Positions 7,884 through 19,680 of a DNA stretch of 64,000 nt are shown here, in pieces. This DNA is from Flavobacterium frigidimaris (lineage in GTDB: Bacteria > Bacteroidota > Bacteroidia > Flavobacteriales > Flavobacteriaceae). The translations under genes were made by a program, and so were the position numbers. The DNA is taken from contig FQWG01000007.1 in assembly GCA_900129595.1 (NCBI GenBank), positions 1-64,000 on the forward strand, written 5' to 3'. Under the pieces are notes generated by a model. That model saw nothing but the letters and a program-made list of their open reading frames with translations, was not told the origin of the DNA and searched no databases. The first letter of the stretch is position 1; each line of letters starts with the position of its first letter.

Positions 7884-10800
7884 TTAATAGATATATTCTT
7901 CTTTATTAGCCATCATTTCATTGTAATCGTCTTTAGAACCTACGATAGTGTTATCGTATTCTCTCATACCAGTTCCCGCAGGAATTCTGTGTCCAACAAT
8001 TACATTTTCTTTCAATCCTTCCAGATTATCTACTTTACCAGCTACAGCAGCTTCGTTAAGTACTTTTGTTGTTTCCTGGAATGACGCAGCAGAGATGAAT
8101 GATTTAGTTTGTAACGAAGCTCTTGTAATACCTTGTAAAACTGGCGTTGCAGTTGCAGTAATTACGTCTCTTGCTACCACTAGATTTTTATCATTACGTT
8201 TAAGCAATGAATTTTCATCACGTAAATCACGAGGAGAAATAATCTGACCTGGTTTCAATACCGCAGAGTCTCCAGAATCTTCAACTACTTTCATACCGTA
8301 TAATTTATCGTTTTGAACGATGAAATCTTTAGTGTGAATCAATTGATCTTCTAGGAATAATGTATCTCCCGGATCCTGAACTCTTACTTTACGCATCATT
8401 TGACGAATAACTACCTCAAAGTGCTTGTCATTAATTTTTACCCCTTGTAAACGGTATACCTCCTGAATTTCATTTACCAAGTACTGTTGAACAGCAGCCG
8501 GTCCCTGAATTCTTAAAATATCATCCGGTGTAATTGCACCGTCAGACAATGGTACTCCTGCTCTTACGAAGTCATTTTCCTGTACTAAGATTTGGCTTGA
8601 AAGTTTAACTAAATACTTTTTAATCTCACCAAATTTAGATTCGATAACAATTTCACGGTTACCTCTTTTGATTTTTCCAAAAGAAACAACACCGTCAATT
8701 TCAGAAACAACCGCTGGGTTTGAAGGGTTACGAGCCTCAAGCAACTCAGTAATTCTTGGTAAACCTCCCGTGATATCGCCCGCTTTAGAAGAACGACGTG
8801 GAATTTTAACCAATACTTTACCTGCTTTAATTTTCTCACCGTTCTCAACCATAAGGTGGGCTCCTACTGGTAAGTTATACGAACGAATCAATTCTCCTTC
8901 TTTACCGTAAACCAATAAAGTTGGGATTAATTTTTTATTTCTTGCTTCAGAAATTACTTTTTCCTGGAATCCTGTCTGCTCATCGATCTCCACCATGAAC
9001 GATTGTCCTTGCTCTAAATCCTCGTAAGCAATCTTACCAGTAAATTCAGAAACAATTACACCATTATATGGATCCCACTTACAGATCACAGATCCTTTAG
9101 TAACTACTTCACCGTCCTTCACGAAAATACTAGATCCGTAAGGAATATTGTGTGTATTTAAAACGATTCCAGTTTTCTCATCAACTAATTTTAATTCAGT
9201 TGAACGTGATACTACGATATCTACCGCATTACCTTCACTGTCCTCACCTTTTACAGTTTTTAAATCTTCAATCTCAAGTCTACCGTTGAATCTTGTAACA
9301 ATACTAGATTCTTCAGAAATACCTCCAGCAACCCCTCCAACGTGGAACGTACGAAGTGTTAACTGTGTACCTGGCTCTCCAATAGACTGAGCTGCAATAA
9401 CTCCGACAGCTTCACCTCTTTGTGTCATTTTTCCAGTAGCTAAGTTTCTACCGTAACATTTAGCACAAATACCTTTTAAAGCCTCACAAGTTAATGGAGA
9501 TCTAACTTCTACTCTTTCAATCGGAGAAGCTTCGATAACTCTCATGATTGCTTCAGTAATTTGTTGTCCGGACTCAACCAGAACTTCATTAGTAAGAGGA
9601 TTAATAACATCTTGCAATGCAACACGTCCTAAAATTCTTTCTCCTAAAGATTCAACAATTTCCTCATTTTTCTTCAAAGCAGAAACTTCAACACCTCTAA
9701 GAGTACCACAATCTTCGATGTTTACAATAACATCTTGTGATACGTCATGAAGCCTTCTTGTCAAGTATCCGGCATCGGCAGTTTTAAGAGCCGTATCCGC
9801 AAGTCCTTTACGAGCACCGTGAGTAGAGATAAAGTACTCAAGGATCGAAAGACCTTCCTTAAAGTTAGAAAGAATCGGGTTTTCAATAATTTCACCACCA
9901 CCGGCAGTAGATTTTTTAGGCTTAGCCATCAAACCACGCATACCAGTTAACTGACGAATCTGTTCCTTAGAACCCCTCGCCCCAGAATCAAGCATCATAT
10001 ATACAGAGTTGAAACCTTGTTGGTCTTCTCTAATATTTTTCATTGCTAATTCTGTTAACTGAGCATTTGCTGAAGTCCAAACATCAATAACCTGGTTGTA
10101 ACGCTCGTTATTGGTAATAAGACCCATGTTATAATTCACAGAAATACCTTCAACTTGCTCTCTGGCATCTGCAATTAATTTTGTTTTTTGCTCTGGAATT
10201 CTAATATCACCTAAAGAGAATGATAAACCTCCTCTAAATGCGAATTTATACCCCATATCTTTCATATTGTCTAAGAAAGCTGCAGTAGTAGGTACATCAG
10301 TCACACTTAAAATGTGTCCAATAATATCTCTAAGGTTTTTCTTAGTCAATACATCATTAATGTATCCAGCTTTTTCAGGTACTACTTCGTTAAACAATAC
10401 ACGTCCAGCAGTTGTTTGAATAATTTTGAATACTAATTCTCCAGCTTCATTAAAATCTTTTGCTCTGATTCTTACACGAGCATTCAATTCTAATCTTCCT
10501 TCGTTTAATGCAATGTTTACTTCTTCAGCAGAATAGAACGTTAAGTCCTGACCTAAAATTATGTGTTCTGGTGTAGAGATACGTTCTTTGGTCATATAAT
10601 ATAGACCCAAGACCATATCCTGAGAAGGTACAGTAATTGGCGCACCGTTTGCAGGGTTAAGGATATTGTGAGAAGCCAACATTAATAATTGTGCCTCTAA
10701 AATAGCCTCTGGTCCTAATGGCAAGTGAACTGCCATCTGATCCCCATCAAAATCGGCGTTGAAAGCCGTACATACTAATGGGTGTAACTGGATCGCTTTT

Positions 10801-12194
10801 CCTTCAATTAATTTTGGCTGGAAAGCCTGAATACCAAGTCTGTGTAACGTAGGAGCACGGTTAAGTAATACCGGGTGACCTTTGATTACATTTTCAAGGA
10901 TATCCCAAACTACAGGCTCTTTTTTGTCTATAATTTTCTTTGCAGATTTTACTGTTTTAACAATACCTCTTTCAATCAATTTACGGATAACGAAAGGTTT
11001 GTATAACTCAGATGCCATATCTTTTGGCAATCCACATTCGAATAATTTTAATTCAGGTCCCACAACAATTACCGAACGAGCAGAATAATCCACACGTTTT
11101 CCAAGTAAGTTTTGACGGAAACGTCCTTGCTTACCTTTTAGGGAATCAGATAATGATTTTAATGGTCTGTTAGATTCTGTTTTAACAGCAGAAGCTTTAC
11201 GAGTGTTATCAAATAATGAATCTACAGATTCCTGTAACATACGTTTTTCGTTTCTTAAGATAACTTCAGGAGCTTTAATCTCCATTAATCTTTTCAAACG
11301 GTTGTTACGGATGATTACACGACGGTATAAATCATTCAAATCTGAAGTTGCAAAACGACCTCCATCAAGCGGTACAAGCGGACGTAATTCTGGTGGAATA
11401 ACCGGAACCACTTTCATAATCATCCACTCAGGACGATTTTCGCGGTTTAAGTTAGACTCACGGAATGATTCAACAACTTGTAATCTTTTCAACGCTTCAG
11501 TTTTACGTTGTTTAGATGTTTCATTATTAGCACTGTGTCTCAATTGGTAAGATAACTCATCTAAATCGATACGCGCTAATAAATCCATAATACATTCTGC
11601 TCCCATTTTGGCAACAAATTTATTAGGATCCATATCATCTAAATATTGATTTTCCTGTGGAAGAGTATCTAAAATATTCAAATATTCTTCTTCAGTTAAG
11701 AAATCTAATCTTTGTAATGATTCTCCATCTGCATTTTTAGCAATACCAGCCTGAATTACTACATATCTTTCGTAGTAAATGATCATGTCTAATTTCTTAG
11801 ATGGAAGACCAAGGATATAACCAATTTTGTTTGGAAGAGAACGGAAATACCAAATGTGAGCAATTGGCACAACAAGGTTGATGTGTCCAACTCTGTCACG
11901 ACGTACTTTTTTCTCCGTAACTTCAACACCACAACGGTCACAGATGATACCTTTGTAACGAATTCTTTTATATTTACCACAAGCACATTCAAAATCCTTT
12001 ACAGGTCCGAAGATTCTTTCACAGAAAAGTCCGTCACGTTCTGGTTTGTGTGTTCTGTAGTTAATAGTTTCTGGTTTCAAAACCTCTCCTCTTGATTCTT
12101 TCAAGATAGATTCAGGTGAAGCCAATCCAATAGAGATTTTGTTAAATCTTTTTACCGGATTTTTATCTTTATTATTATTTCTATTATTCATCAT
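7884..12194 (-). CDS. rpoC: DNA-directed RNA polymerase subunit beta'
   Basis: The 1436-aa beta' subunit carries the clamp and the catalytic magnesium site. An N-terminal zinc ribbon C.CGKYK...C..CGVEV is present, and the catalytic [15 protein letters not shown] motif lies near residue 480. A second cysteine cluster C.......CAKCYG is in the C-terminal third. Length is normal for Bacteroidota. It begins ATGATG, so the start could be one codon later. It follows rpoB, but a 304-bp gap separates them, unlike the tight spacing usual for rpoB-rpoC. Confidence 0.98.
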   Translation of the reverse strand: MMNNRNNNKDKNPVKRFNKISIGLASPESILKESRGEVLKPETINYRTHKPERDGLFCERIFGPVKDFECACGKYKRIRYKGIICDRCGVEVTEKKVRRDRVGHINLVVPIAHIWYFRSLPNKIGYILGLPSKKLDMIIYYERYVVIQAGIAKNADGESLQRLDFLTEEEYLNILDTLPQENQYLDDMDPNKFVAKMGAECIMDLLARIDLDELSYQLRHSANNETSKQRKTEALKRLQVVESFRESNLNRENRPEWMIMKVVPVIPPELRPLVPLDGGRFATSDLNDLYRRVIIRNNRLKRLMEIKAPEVILRNEKRMLQESVDSLFDNTRKASAVKTESNRPLKSLSDSLKGKQGRFRQNLLGKRVDYSARSVIVVGPELKLFECGLPKDMASELYKPFVIRKLIERGIVKTVKSAKKIIDKKEPVVWDILENVIKGHPVLLNRAPTLHRLGIQAFQPKLIEGKAIQLHPLVCTAFNADFDGDQMAVHLPLGPEAILEAQLLMLASHNILNPANGAPITVPSQDMVLGLYYMTKERISTPEHIILGQDLTFYSAEEVNIALNEGRLELNARVRIRAKDFNEAGELVFKIIQTTAGRVLFNEVVPEKAGYINDVLTKKNLRDIIGHILSVTDVPTTAAFLDNMKDMGYKFAFRGGLSFSLGDIRIPEQKTKLIADAREQVEGISVNYNMGLITNNERYNQVIDVWTSANAQLTELAMKNIREDQQGFNSVYMMLDSGARGSKEQIRQLTGMRGLMAKPKKSTAGGGEIIENPILSNFKEGLSILEYFISTHGARKGLADTALKTADAGYLTRRLHDVSQDVIVNIEDCGTLRGVEVSALKKNEEIVESLGERILGRVALQDVINPLTNEVLVESGQQITEAIMRVIEASPIERVEVRSPLTCEALKGICAKCYGRNLATGKMTQRGEAVGVIAAQSIGEPGTQLTLRTFHVGGVAGGISEESSIVTRFNGRLEIEDLKTVKGEDSEGNAVDIVVSRSTELKLVDEKTGIVLNTHNIPYGSSIFVKDGEVVTKGSVICKWDPYNGVIVSEFTGKIAYEDLEQGQSFMVEIDEQTGFQEKVISEARNKKLIPTLLVYGKEGELIRSYNLPVGAHLMVENGEKIKAGKVLVKIPRRSSKAGDITGGLPRITELLEARNPSNPAVVSEIDGVVSFGKIKRGNREIVIESKFGEIKKYLVKLSSQILVQENDFVRAGVPLSDGAITPDDILRIQGPAAVQQYLVNEIQEVYRLQGVKINDKHFEVVIRQMMRKVRVQDPGDTLFLEDQLIHTKDFIVQNDKLYGMKVVEDSGDSAVLKPGQIISPRDLRDENSLLKRNDKNLVVARDVITATATPVLQGITRASLQTKSFISAASFQETTKVLNEAAVAGKVDNLEGLKENVIVGHRIPAGTGMREYDNTIVGSKDDYNEMMANKEEYIY

Positions 12195-12498
12195 AGTTTT
12201 TACTATTGATTTATCTGCAATTAAAAAATTGATTTTATTTTAGTCTAAAGTCAAATGTCATAAAGTTTATAAAGTCACTATTGACTTTATACTTTGGACT
12301 TTCAAACTTTCGACTCAAACACTACCTCGGATTACTTCTCTAAACTTCAAACTAAATTTTGAAGTGCTAATTATAAAACTTTTCAGGTTTAAATAAAAAA
12401 TCGGAACGGGTTACGGGTATAAATCCTAAAAACTTTTATAAATGAGTAATCAGTTTTCAGATATTACTATCCGAAAACTGAAAACTACCTAATACTTA
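12195..12498. other. 304-bp rpoB-rpoC intergenic spacer with palindromes
   Basis: No frame is supported. A perfect 10-bp stem TATAAAGTCA/TGACTTTATA (12268-12277 and 12282-12291, loop CTAT) is enclosed by outer arms AGTCTAAAG and CTTTGGACT. A second hairpin has arms CAGTTTTC (12451-12458) and GAAAACTG (12473-12480). None has a clear T-run, so read-through from rpoB into rpoC remains possible. The stem-rich spacer looks like inserted repeat sequence, or sites for RNA processing. Confidence 0.55.
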
Positions 12499-15400
12499 TT
12501 ATTCTTCTAAACGAATGTCAAGTCCAAGACCTTTCAATTCATGCATTAATACATTGAATGATTCTGGTAATCCTGGTTCTGGCATAGACTCACCCTTAAC
12601 GATAGCTTCGTAAGTTTTAGCTCTACCAATAACGTCATCCGATTTAACTGTCAAGATTTCACGTAGCGTACTTGATGCTCCATAAGCTTCAAGTGCCCAA
12701 ACCTCCATCTCTCCAAAACGCTGACCTCCAAATTGAGCTTTACCTCCAAGTGGCTGTTGAGTGATCAACGAGTATGGTCCGATAGAACGTGCGTGCATCT
12801 TATCATCAACCATGTGTCCTAATTTAAGCATGTAAATTACACCCACAGTTGCAGCTTGATGGAAACGCTCTCCAGTACCACCATCATAAAGGTGTGTATG
12901 TCCGAAACGTGGTACTCCAGCTTCATCAGTCAAAGCATTGATTTGGTCTAAAGAAGCACCATCAAAAATTGGAGTAGCGAATTTTCTACCTAAATTTTGA
13001 CCAGCCCATCCAAGAACAGTCTCATAAATCTGACCAATGTTCATACGTGAAGGTACCCCAAGTGGATTCAATACGATATCTACCGGTGTTCCATCTTCAA
13101 GGAAAGGCATATCTTCATGACGAACGATTCTTGCAACAATACCTTTGTTACCGTGACGTCCTGCCATTTTATCCCCTACTTTCAGTTTACGTTTTTTAGC
13201 GATATAAATTTTCGCTAATTTCAAGATTCCAGATGGTAATTCATCCCCAACTGTAATAGTGAATTTTTCTCTTCTTAAAGCTCCTTGTAAGTCGTTTAGC
13301 TTAATTTTATAGTTATGAATTAAATCATTAACCATTTTATTAGTAGCATCATCAGCAACCCATTGACCTTTGCTTAAGTGAGCGAAATCTTCTACTGCGT
13401 AAAGCATTTTCTGAGTATATTTTTTACCTTTTGGTAAAACTTCTTCACCCAAATCATTCATTACACCCTGAGATGTTTTTCCGTTTACGATCAGGAATAA
13501 TTTTTCAACCAATCTGTCTTTCAATTCAACAAATTTAGTTTCAAACTCCATTTCTAAAGCGCCTAAAGCATCTTTATCCTGAGTACGTTTACGTTTATCT
13601 TTTACGGCTCTTGCAAATAATTTTTTATCAAGAACTACACCGTGTAAAGATGGAGAGGCTTTTAATGAAGCATCTTTTACATCTCCTGCTTTATCCCCAA
13701 AGATTGCACGAAGCAATTTTTCTTCTGGAGTAGGATCTGATTCTCCTTTTGGTGTAATTTTTCCGATTAGAATGTCGCCAGGTTTAACCTCTGCTCCAAT
13801 TCTGATCATACCGTTTTCATCTAAATCTTTAGTAGCTTCTTCAGAAACGTTAGGAATATCGTTTGTTAACTCTTCATTTCCTAACTTAGTATCTCTAACC
13901 TCTAATGAATAATCATCAACGTGGATAGAAGTAAAAATATCATCACGAACTACTTTTTCAGAAATTACAATCGCATCCTCAAAGTTATATCCTTTCCATG
14001 GCATGAACGCAACTTTTAAGTTTCTACCTAAAGCTAATTCACCATTTTGAGTAGCATATCCTTCTGATAATACTTGTCCAAGAATAACTCTGTCACCTTT
14101 TCTTACGATTGGTTTCAAGTTGATACTTGTACCTTGATTGGTTTTTCTAAATTTAATTAAGTTGTATGTTTTTTCATCAGCATCAAAACTAACCATTCTT
14201 TCATCTTCAGTACGGTCGTATTTGATAGTAATGATGTTTGCATCAACATATTCTACAGTTCCATCTCCTTCAGCATTAATCAATACTCTGGAATCTGAAG
14301 CTACCTGACGCTCTAAACCTGTACCAACAATTGGTGCTTCCGGACGGATCAAAGGAACCGCCTGACGCATCATGTTAGATCCCATCAAGGCTCTATTCGC
14401 ATCATCATGTTCCAGGAAAGGAATCAATGAAGCCGAGATAGAAGCAATCTGGTTAGGAGCAACGTCTGTATAGTGTACAGCAGATGGCTCAACAACCGGG
14501 AAGTCACCTTCCTCACGAGCAATAACATTAGTTGCCGTAATTTTACCAGTCTCATCCATTTCAATGTTTGCCTGAGCAATCATTTTTCCTTCTTCTTCTT
14601 CAGCACTTAAATAGATAGGTGTACTTTCTAAATCTACTACACCATCTGTAACTTTACGGTATGGAGTTTCGATGAAACCCATTCCGTTAACTTTTGCATA
14701 AACACCAAGAGATGAAATCAAACCAATGTTTGGTCCCTCTGGAGTTTCAATCGGACATAAACGACCATAGTGTGTATAGTGAACGTCACGAACCTCAAAT
14801 CCAGCTCTCTCTCTCGAAAGTCCACCAGGTCCAAGGGCAGAAAGTCTTCTCTTGTGCGTAATCTCAGCCAATGGATTCGTTTGGTCCATAAATTGAGATA
14901 ACTGGTTCGTACCAAAGAAAGAGTTGATAACCGATGATAATGTTTTAGCATTAATCAAATCGATTGGTGTAAACACCTCGTTATCTCTAACGTTCATTCT
15001 CTCACGAATAGTTCTGGCCATACGTGCTAAACCAACACCGAATTGTTGAGACAATTGTTCTCCAACTGTTCTAACACGACGGTTTGATAAGTGATCAATA
15101 TCATCAATCTCTGCTTTAGAGTTGATCAATTCGATCAAATATTTTACAATGGTAATGATATCTTCTTTGGTAAGCACTTGCTTTTCCATTGGGATATCTA
15201 AACCAAGTTTTTTGTTCATTCTGTAACGACCAACTTCACCTAAGTTATAACGTTGATCAGAGAAGAACAATTTATCGATAATACCACGAGCAGTTTCTTC
15301 ATCAGGCGGTTCTGCGTTACGCAATTGTCTGTAGATATGCTCAACAGCTTCTTTTTCAGAGTTTGTTGGATCTTTTTGTAACGTGTTGTGGATAATAGCA

Positions 15401-16311
15401 TAATCTGCCTGGTTATTATCCTCTTTGTGCAACAAAATAGATTTTACATTAGAATCGATGATTTCTTCAACATTATCTTTGTCGATAATTGTATCTCTAT
15501 CAAGGATGATTTCGTTACGTTCGATAGAAACTACCTCACCGGTATCTTCATCAACGAAATCCTCGTGCCAAGTGTTCAATACACGTGCAGCAAGTCTTCT
15601 TCCAATATATTTTTTAATACCTGTTTTAGAAACTTTAATTTCTTCAGCTAAGTCGAAAATTTCAAGGATATCCTTATCTCTTTCGAACCCGATTGCACGG
15701 AATAAAGTTGTAACCGGTAATTTTTTCTTTCTATCGATATAAGCGTACATAACGCTGTTGATATCTGTAGAAAATTCTATCCAAGAACCTTTAAAAGGAA
15801 TTACTCTGGCAGAATAAAGTTTTGTACCATTTGCATGGAATGATTGACCAAAGAAAACACCAGGAGAACGGTGTAGTTGAGATACTACTACACGCTCAGC
15901 ACCATTGATAACAAAAGTACCGCTTGGAGTCATATAAGGTATTGTTCCAAGATAAACATCTTGTACAATAGTTTCAAAATCTTCGTGTTCTGGATCTGTA
16001 CAGTATAGTTTTAACCTGGCTTTTAAAGGCACACTATACGTAAGACCTCTCTCTATACATTCTTGAATTGTATAACGTGGCGGATCAACAAAATAATCTA
16101 GGAACTCCAATACAAAGTTGTTTCTTGTATCTGTGATTGGAAAGTTTTCCATGAAGGTGTTGTACAACCCTTCGTTGCCTCTTTCGTCAGATTTAGTTTC
16201 TAATTGAAAAAAATCTTTAAAAGATTTAACCTGAACATCCAGGAAATCCGGATAATCAGGAATATTTTTTGTAGAGGCAAAATTCAATCTTTCAGTCTGA
16301 TTTGTTATCAT
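12499..16311 (-). CDS. rpoB: DNA-directed RNA polymerase subunit beta
   Basis: The 1270-aa beta subunit of RNA polymerase. I start it at the ATG at 16311 ([11 protein letters not shown]); an in-frame TTG directly upstream would add one residue. Conserved blocks include the fork/rifampicin region [31 protein letters not shown], and the C-terminal [28 protein letters not shown]. In the rifampicin pocket the residues read as in sensitive enzymes ([14 protein letters not shown]). It is transcribed with rplL upstream across a hairpin-bearing 264-bp gap. Confidence 0.98.
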   Translation of the reverse strand: MITNQTERLNFASTKNIPDYPDFLDVQVKSFKDFFQLETKSDERGNEGLYNTFMENFPITDTRNNFVLEFLDYFVDPPRYTIQECIERGLTYSVPLKARLKLYCTDPEHEDFETIVQDVYLGTIPYMTPSGTFVINGAERVVVSQLHRSPGVFFGQSFHANGTKLYSARVIPFKGSWIEFSTDINSVMYAYIDRKKKLPVTTLFRAIGFERDKDILEIFDLAEEIKVSKTGIKKYIGRRLAARVLNTWHEDFVDEDTGEVVSIERNEIILDRDTIIDKDNVEEIIDSNVKSILLHKEDNNQADYAIIHNTLQKDPTNSEKEAVEHIYRQLRNAEPPDEETARGIIDKLFFSDQRYNLGEVGRYRMNKKLGLDIPMEKQVLTKEDIITIVKYLIELINSKAEIDDIDHLSNRRVRTVGEQLSQQFGVGLARMARTIRERMNVRDNEVFTPIDLINAKTLSSVINSFFGTNQLSQFMDQTNPLAEITHKRRLSALGPGGLSRERAGFEVRDVHYTHYGRLCPIETPEGPNIGLISSLGVYAKVNGMGFIETPYRKVTDGVVDLESTPIYLSAEEEEGKMIAQANIEMDETGKITATNVIAREEGDFPVVEPSAVHYTDVAPNQIASISASLIPFLEHDDANRALMGSNMMRQAVPLIRPEAPIVGTGLERQVASDSRVLINAEGDGTVEYVDANIITIKYDRTEDERMVSFDADEKTYNLIKFRKTNQGTSINLKPIVRKGDRVILGQVLSEGYATQNGELALGRNLKVAFMPWKGYNFEDAIVISEKVVRDDIFTSIHVDDYSLEVRDTKLGNEELTNDIPNVSEEATKDLDENGMIRIGAEVKPGDILIGKITPKGESDPTPEEKLLRAIFGDKAGDVKDASLKASPSLHGVVLDKKLFARAVKDKRKRTQDKDALGALEMEFETKFVELKDRLVEKLFLIVNGKTSQGVMNDLGEEVLPKGKKYTQKMLYAVEDFAHLSKGQWVADDATNKMVNDLIHNYKIKLNDLQGALRREKFTITVGDELPSGILKLAKIYIAKKRKLKVGDKMAGRHGNKGIVARIVRHEDMPFLEDGTPVDIVLNPLGVPSRMNIGQIYETVLGWAGQNLGRKFATPIFDGASLDQINALTDEAGVPRFGHTHLYDGGTGERFHQAATVGVIYMLKLGHMVDDKMHARSIGPYSLITQQPLGGKAQFGGQRFGEMEVWALEAYGASSTLREILTVKSDDVIGRAKTYEAIVKGESMPEPGLPESFNVLMHELKGLGLDIRLEE

Positions 16312-16575
16312 CAATGGACAAAATTTTGATTAAAAAAAAGTAATTTTTTGTGTAAAAACACAATGTTTAATGGATACCTTCTTTTTGTAATCAGTACATC
16401 TTTAAAAATAACCCGATAAAAATGGCTTAATTTTTTTTCTTCGTACTGATCAAAAACTTTTTCGTATTTTAAACTATTTGATAATAAAACTTGATATATT
16501 TTATTATACGAAAAATGGTTTAGGCCATTGAGTGTTAACTCAAGACCTAAACCTAGTTCTTAAAACCGAGTAAAC
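16312..16575 (-). promoter_or_regulatory. rplL-rpoB spacer with attenuator-like hairpin
   Basis: Transcription runs from rplL (ending 16576) to rpoB. At 16517-16553 the arms GGTTTAGG and CCTAAACC enclose a further pairing region (TTGAGT / AACTCAA), giving a long stem. On the minus strand it is followed by ATTTTTCG. That looks like a weak intrinsic terminator, in the position where Escherichia coli has its rplL-rpoB attenuator. It would lower rpoBC transcription relative to the ribosomal genes. Confidence 0.6.
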
Positions 16576-16947
16576 TTATTTAAGTTCAACTACAGCTCCA
16601 GCTTCTTCTAATGATTTTTTAAGACCTTCAGCCTCTTCTTTAGAAACACCTTCTTTAACGTTACTTGGAGCACCGTCAACTACATCTTTAGCTTCTTTAA
16701 GACCTAAACCTGTAAGTTCTTTTACTAATTTTACAACTGCTAATTTAGAAGCACCAGCTTCTTTTAATACAACTGTAAATTCAGTTTGTGCTTCTTCAGC
16801 AGCACCTTCTCCACCACCAGCAGCAACTACAACAGCTGCAGCAGCAGGCTCGATACCATACTCGTCTTTTAATATTGTTGCTAATTCGTTAACTTCTTTA
16901 ACTGTTAAGTTAACTAATTGTTCTGCGAATTGTTTCAAATCTGCCAT
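16576..16947 (-). CDS. rplL: 50S ribosomal protein L7/L12
   Basis: The 123-aa stalk protein recruits translational GTPases. The N-terminal dimerisation region ([23 protein letters not shown]) is followed by an Ala/Gly-rich hinge ([20 protein letters not shown]). The C-terminal factor-binding domain has [20 protein letters not shown] and ends in AVVELK. It lies 91 bp after rplJ. Confidence 0.98.
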   Translation of the reverse strand: MADLKQFAEQLVNLTVKEVNELATILKDEYGIEPAAAAVVVAAGGGEGAAEEAQTEFTVVLKEAGASKLAVVKLVKELTGLGLKEAKDVVDGAPSNVKEGVSKEEAEGLKKSLEEAGAVVELK

Positions 16948-17038
16948 TTTTTCTATCGTTTAAAATGATTTGTAAAATATAATTTATTTATTGTGCGCTA
17001 TTTAAGCAGCAAGGAAATAAAATTTCCCGCATTTGTTA

Positions 17039-17539
17039 TTATGCCTCAGTCTCTTCGCTATTAGCGAATTGATTCTGTAAAGCAGAGATAACTCTTTGTG
17101 CTGGTGATTGCAATAATCCAATAAGTTCTCCAAGAAGCTCTTCTTTAGATTTAATAGTTGCTAATGCATCTAATTGATCATCTCCAATATAAACCTCAGA
17201 ATTAATATAAGCTCCTTTTAATACAGGTTTAGCCGATTTTTTTCTGAAATCTTTAATTATTTTTCCAGGTGCATTTGCAACATCTGAAATAAATATAGCA
17301 CTATTACCAGTCAATACTGAAGGTAAATCACCATAGTCATTAGCAGAAGCTTCCATTGCTTTTGCAAGCAAAGTGTTTTTTACAACCTCTAATTTAATAC
17401 CTGCTTTATAGCAAGCTCTTCTTAAGCTTGAAGTTGTTTCTGCATTTAATCCAGAAATATCAGATACATAAATAATATTTGTACCAGCTAACTGTGCAGT
17501 TAAATCTTCAATCGCGATTGATTTTTCTTCTCTAGTCAT
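17039..17539 (-). CDS. rplJ: 50S ribosomal protein L10
   Basis: The 166-aa L10 anchors L7/L12 dimers to the stalk. N-terminal MTREEKSIAIEDL and the LRRACYKAGI...VVKNTLL.KA core are typical of the family. It lies only 22 bp after rplA, leaving no room for the long L10 leader found in Escherichia coli. Autoregulation, if any, must act elsewhere. Confidence 0.97.
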   Translation of the reverse strand: MTREEKSIAIEDLTAQLAGTNIIYVSDISGLNAETTSSLRRACYKAGIKLEVVKNTLLAKAMEASANDYGDLPSVLTGNSAIFISDVANAPGKIIKDFRKKSAKPVLKGAYINSEVYIGDDQLDALATIKSKEELLGELIGLLQSPAQRVISALQNQFANSEETEA

Positions 17540-17561
17540 ACTAAAAATTATTAACTACCAA

Positions 17562-18251
17562 TTATACTGCTTTAGGGTCCAATGCAATTGCAGGACTCAT
17601 AGTGCTTGTAAGGTGAATACCTTTAATATAGGTACCTTTAGCAGCAGTTGGTTTAAGTTTGATTAATGTTTGAATAATTTCGTGTGCATTGTCATAAATT
17701 TGCTCAGCTCCAAAAGAAACTTTACCAATTCCTGCATGTACGATACCAGTTTTATCAACTTTAAAGTCAATTTTACCAGCTTTTACCTCTGCAACAGCTT
17801 TAGCAACATCCATAGTTACTGTACCTGTTTTAGGGTTTGGCATTAAACCTCTAGGTCCTAAAATACGACCTAATGGACCTAATTTACCCATAACAGCTGG
17901 CATAGTGATGATAACATCAACATCTGTCCAACCATCTTTAATTTTTTGTAAGTAATCATCAAGACCAACGTAGTCAGCCCCAGCTTCTTTAGCTTCCGCT
18001 TCTTTATCTGGAGTAACCAATGCTAATACTTTAACGTCTTTACCAGTTCCGTGAGGTAATGTAACTACACCTCTAACCATTTGATTCGCTTTTCTTGGAT
18101 CTACACCCAAACGAACTGCGATATCAACAGACTCATCAAATTTTGCAGAAGCTATAACTTTAATTAATGCAGCTGCATCTTTTAAAGAGTATAGTTTGTT
18201 CTTTTCAATTTTTGAAGCAGCCTCTTTTTGCTTTTTTGTTAATTTTGCCAT
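17562..18251 (-). CDS. rplA: 50S ribosomal protein L1
   Basis: The 229-aa L1 protein of the E-site stalk. Conserved features are [24 protein letters not shown], the [14 protein letters not shown] segment and [19 protein letters not shown]. It lies 13 bp after rplK on the same transcript. Length is normal. Confidence 0.98.
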   Translation of the reverse strand: MAKLTKKQKEAASKIEKNKLYSLKDAAALIKVIASAKFDESVDIAVRLGVDPRKANQMVRGVVTLPHGTGKDVKVLALVTPDKEAEAKEAGADYVGLDDYLQKIKDGWTDVDVIITMPAVMGKLGPLGRILGPRGLMPNPKTGTVTMDVAKAVAEVKAGKIDFKVDKTGIVHAGIGKVSFGAEQIYDNAHEIIQTLIKLKPTAAKGTYIKGIHLTSTMSPAIALDPKAV

Positions 18252-18264
18252 TTCTTTCTCTTAA

Positions 18265-18702
18265 TTAAAAAGGAGCATCTCCTGATACAGTTATACCCAT
18301 AGATCTAGCAGTTCCAGCGATCATGCTCATTGCAGATTCGATTGTGAATGCATTTAAATCTACCATTTTATCTTCAGCGATTGCTTTGATAACGTCCCAA
18401 GTAACGCTAGCTACTTTTTTACGATTTGGTTCACCTGATCCAGACTTTAGCTTTGCAGCTTCCAATAATTGGACAGCAGCTGGAGGAGTTTTTACAACAA
18501 AATCAAATGATTTGTCTTTATACACAGTAATTTGTACTGGGCATATTTTGCCAGGTTTATCTTGTGTTCTAGCATTGAACTGCTTACAGAACTCCATGAT
18601 ATTAACCCCAGCAGCTCCTAAAGCAGGTCCAACCGGTGGCGACGGATTCGCAGCACCTCCCTTAACTTGTAGTTTAACTACCTTACTAATTTCTTTAGCC
18701 AT
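18265..18702 (-). CDS. rplK: 50S ribosomal protein L11
   Basis: The 145-aa L11 forms the GTPase-associated centre with 23S rRNA. The N-terminal [30 protein letters not shown] and the RNA-binding C-terminal domain ending in ARSMGITV are clear. It follows nusG by 67 bp. Confidence 0.98.
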   Translation of the reverse strand: MAKEISKVVKLQVKGGAANPSPPVGPALGAAGVNIMEFCKQFNARTQDKPGKICPVQITVYKDKSFDFVVKTPPAAVQLLEAAKLKSGSGEPNRKKVASVTWDVIKAIAEDKMVDLNAFTIESAMSMIAGTARSMGITVSGDAPF

Positions 18703-18769
18703 TTTTTAAAAAATTTAACACTATAATCATAGGAAGCGATTATAATGGTTATTATAGATGTAACAAAAA

Positions 18770-19321
18770 TTATACTTTTTCAACTTGCATAAAACTCAAC
18801 TCTAATGGTGTTTTTCTTCCGAAAATCTTAACCATTACTTCAAGTTTACGCTTTTCTTCATTGATTTTTTCAACTGTACCATTGAATCCGTTAAACGGAC
18901 CATCGATCACTTTAACAGTTTCACCTAAGTTGAAAGGAATAGCACGAGTATCTGTATTCACAGCTAACTCATCTACCTTACCTAACATTCTATTTACTTC
19001 AGAAAGTCTCAAAGGAACAGGTTCTCCGCCTTTGATCTCACCTAGAAATCCAATTACACTAGTAATAGACTTGATAATATGAGGTATCTCACCAACCAAG
19101 TTAGCTTCGATCATAACATATCCAGGGAAATAAACTTTATCCTTAGACATTTTCTTTCCTTCTTTTACAGTAACTACTTTTTCTGTAGGCACTAAAACTT
19201 GGGAAACATAATCACCCATACCTAGTCTGGCAATCTCAGTTTCGATGTAAGCTTTGACTTTATTCTCTTGTCCGCTTACAGCTCTAACCACGTACCATTT
19301 TTTTACATTATTATCTGCCAT
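18770..19321 (-). CDS. nusG: Transcription termination/antitermination factor NusG
   Basis: The 183-aa NusG binds RNA polymerase and couples it to Rho or the ribosome. The NGN domain has KKWYVVRAVSGQENKVK and FPGYVMIEA. The C-terminal KOW domain has ..VKVIDGPF.GFNGTVE.IN...KLEVMVKIFGR. I use the ATG at 19321; the GTG immediately upstream is in frame but an ATG start is more likely. It lies 10 bp after secE. Confidence 0.97.
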   Translation of the reverse strand: MADNNVKKWYVVRAVSGQENKVKAYIETEIARLGMGDYVSQVLVPTEKVVTVKEGKKMSKDKVYFPGYVMIEANLVGEIPHIIKSITSVIGFLGEIKGGEPVPLRLSEVNRMLGKVDELAVNTDTRAIPFNLGETVKVIDGPFNGFNGTVEKINEEKRKLEVMVKIFGRKTPLELSFMQVEKV

Positions 19322-19331
19322 CACAAAAAAA

Positions 19332-19529
19332 TTATCCTTTTAACCAGTTAAAAAATCCAGCCAAAGCTTTTGCAAAAAATTCGTCTACTCCCCATGTTGC
19401 CAAAGCGAATAAGATCGAAAATACAGCCACAACAATTGTCAATTTTTGAACCTCAGCCCAAGCAGGCCAAGTAACATTTGACTTTAACTCTTCGAAAGCC
19501 TCTGATAAATAATTCGTAACTTTTGTCAT
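19332..19529 (-). CDS. secE: Preprotein translocase subunit SecE
   Basis: The 65-aa single-span SecE stabilises SecY. The amphipathic helix (YLSEAFEELKSNVTWPAWAEVQ) with the conserved V.WP motif precedes one transmembrane segment (LTIVVAVFSILFALATWGV). It lies directly between tRNA-Trp and nusG, the standard bacterial position. Confidence 0.96.
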   Translation of the reverse strand: MTKVTNYLSEAFEELKSNVTWPAWAEVQKLTIVVAVFSILFALATWGVDEFFAKALAGFFNWLKG

Positions 19530-19548
19530 TTGATATATTTTTTTATTG

Positions 19549-19619
19549 CACGGGCGGAGGGATTCGAACCCCCATCAACGGTTTTGGAGACCGCTATTCT
19601 ACCCTTGAACTACGCCCGT
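19549..19619 (-). tRNA. tRNA-Trp (CCA anticodon)
   Basis: The minus strand folds into a cloverleaf with acceptor arms ACGGGCG and CGCCCGT and discriminator G. The anticodon loop is CTCCAAA with anticodon CCA, and the T-arm contains GGTTCGAATCC. The 3' CCA is not encoded. It sits between tuf and secE. Confidence 0.97.
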
Positions 19620-19623
19620 AATT

Positions 19624-19664
19624 AAAAGCCAGTGATTTCAGTTAAGAAAATCAACTGGCTTTTT
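19624..19664 (-). terminator. Hairpin between tuf and tRNA-Trp
   Basis: Arms AAAAGCCAGTGATTT and AAAATCAACTGGCTTTTT form a long, slightly imperfect stem just after the tuf stop codon. A T-run on the minus strand is short, so some transcription may continue into tRNA-Trp and secE; alternatively this is a processing site. Confidence 0.65.
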
Positions 19665-19680
19665 ATAATTATTTATAGGA

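Noticed and set aside
16312..16314. TTG as start of rpoB
   Set aside because: The ATG at 16311 directly follows and gives the normal N-terminus; likewise GTG before nusG was passed over for ATG at 19321.
17540..17561. L10 leader regulatory RNA
   Set aside because: Only 22 bp separate rplA and rplJ, too short for the known structure.
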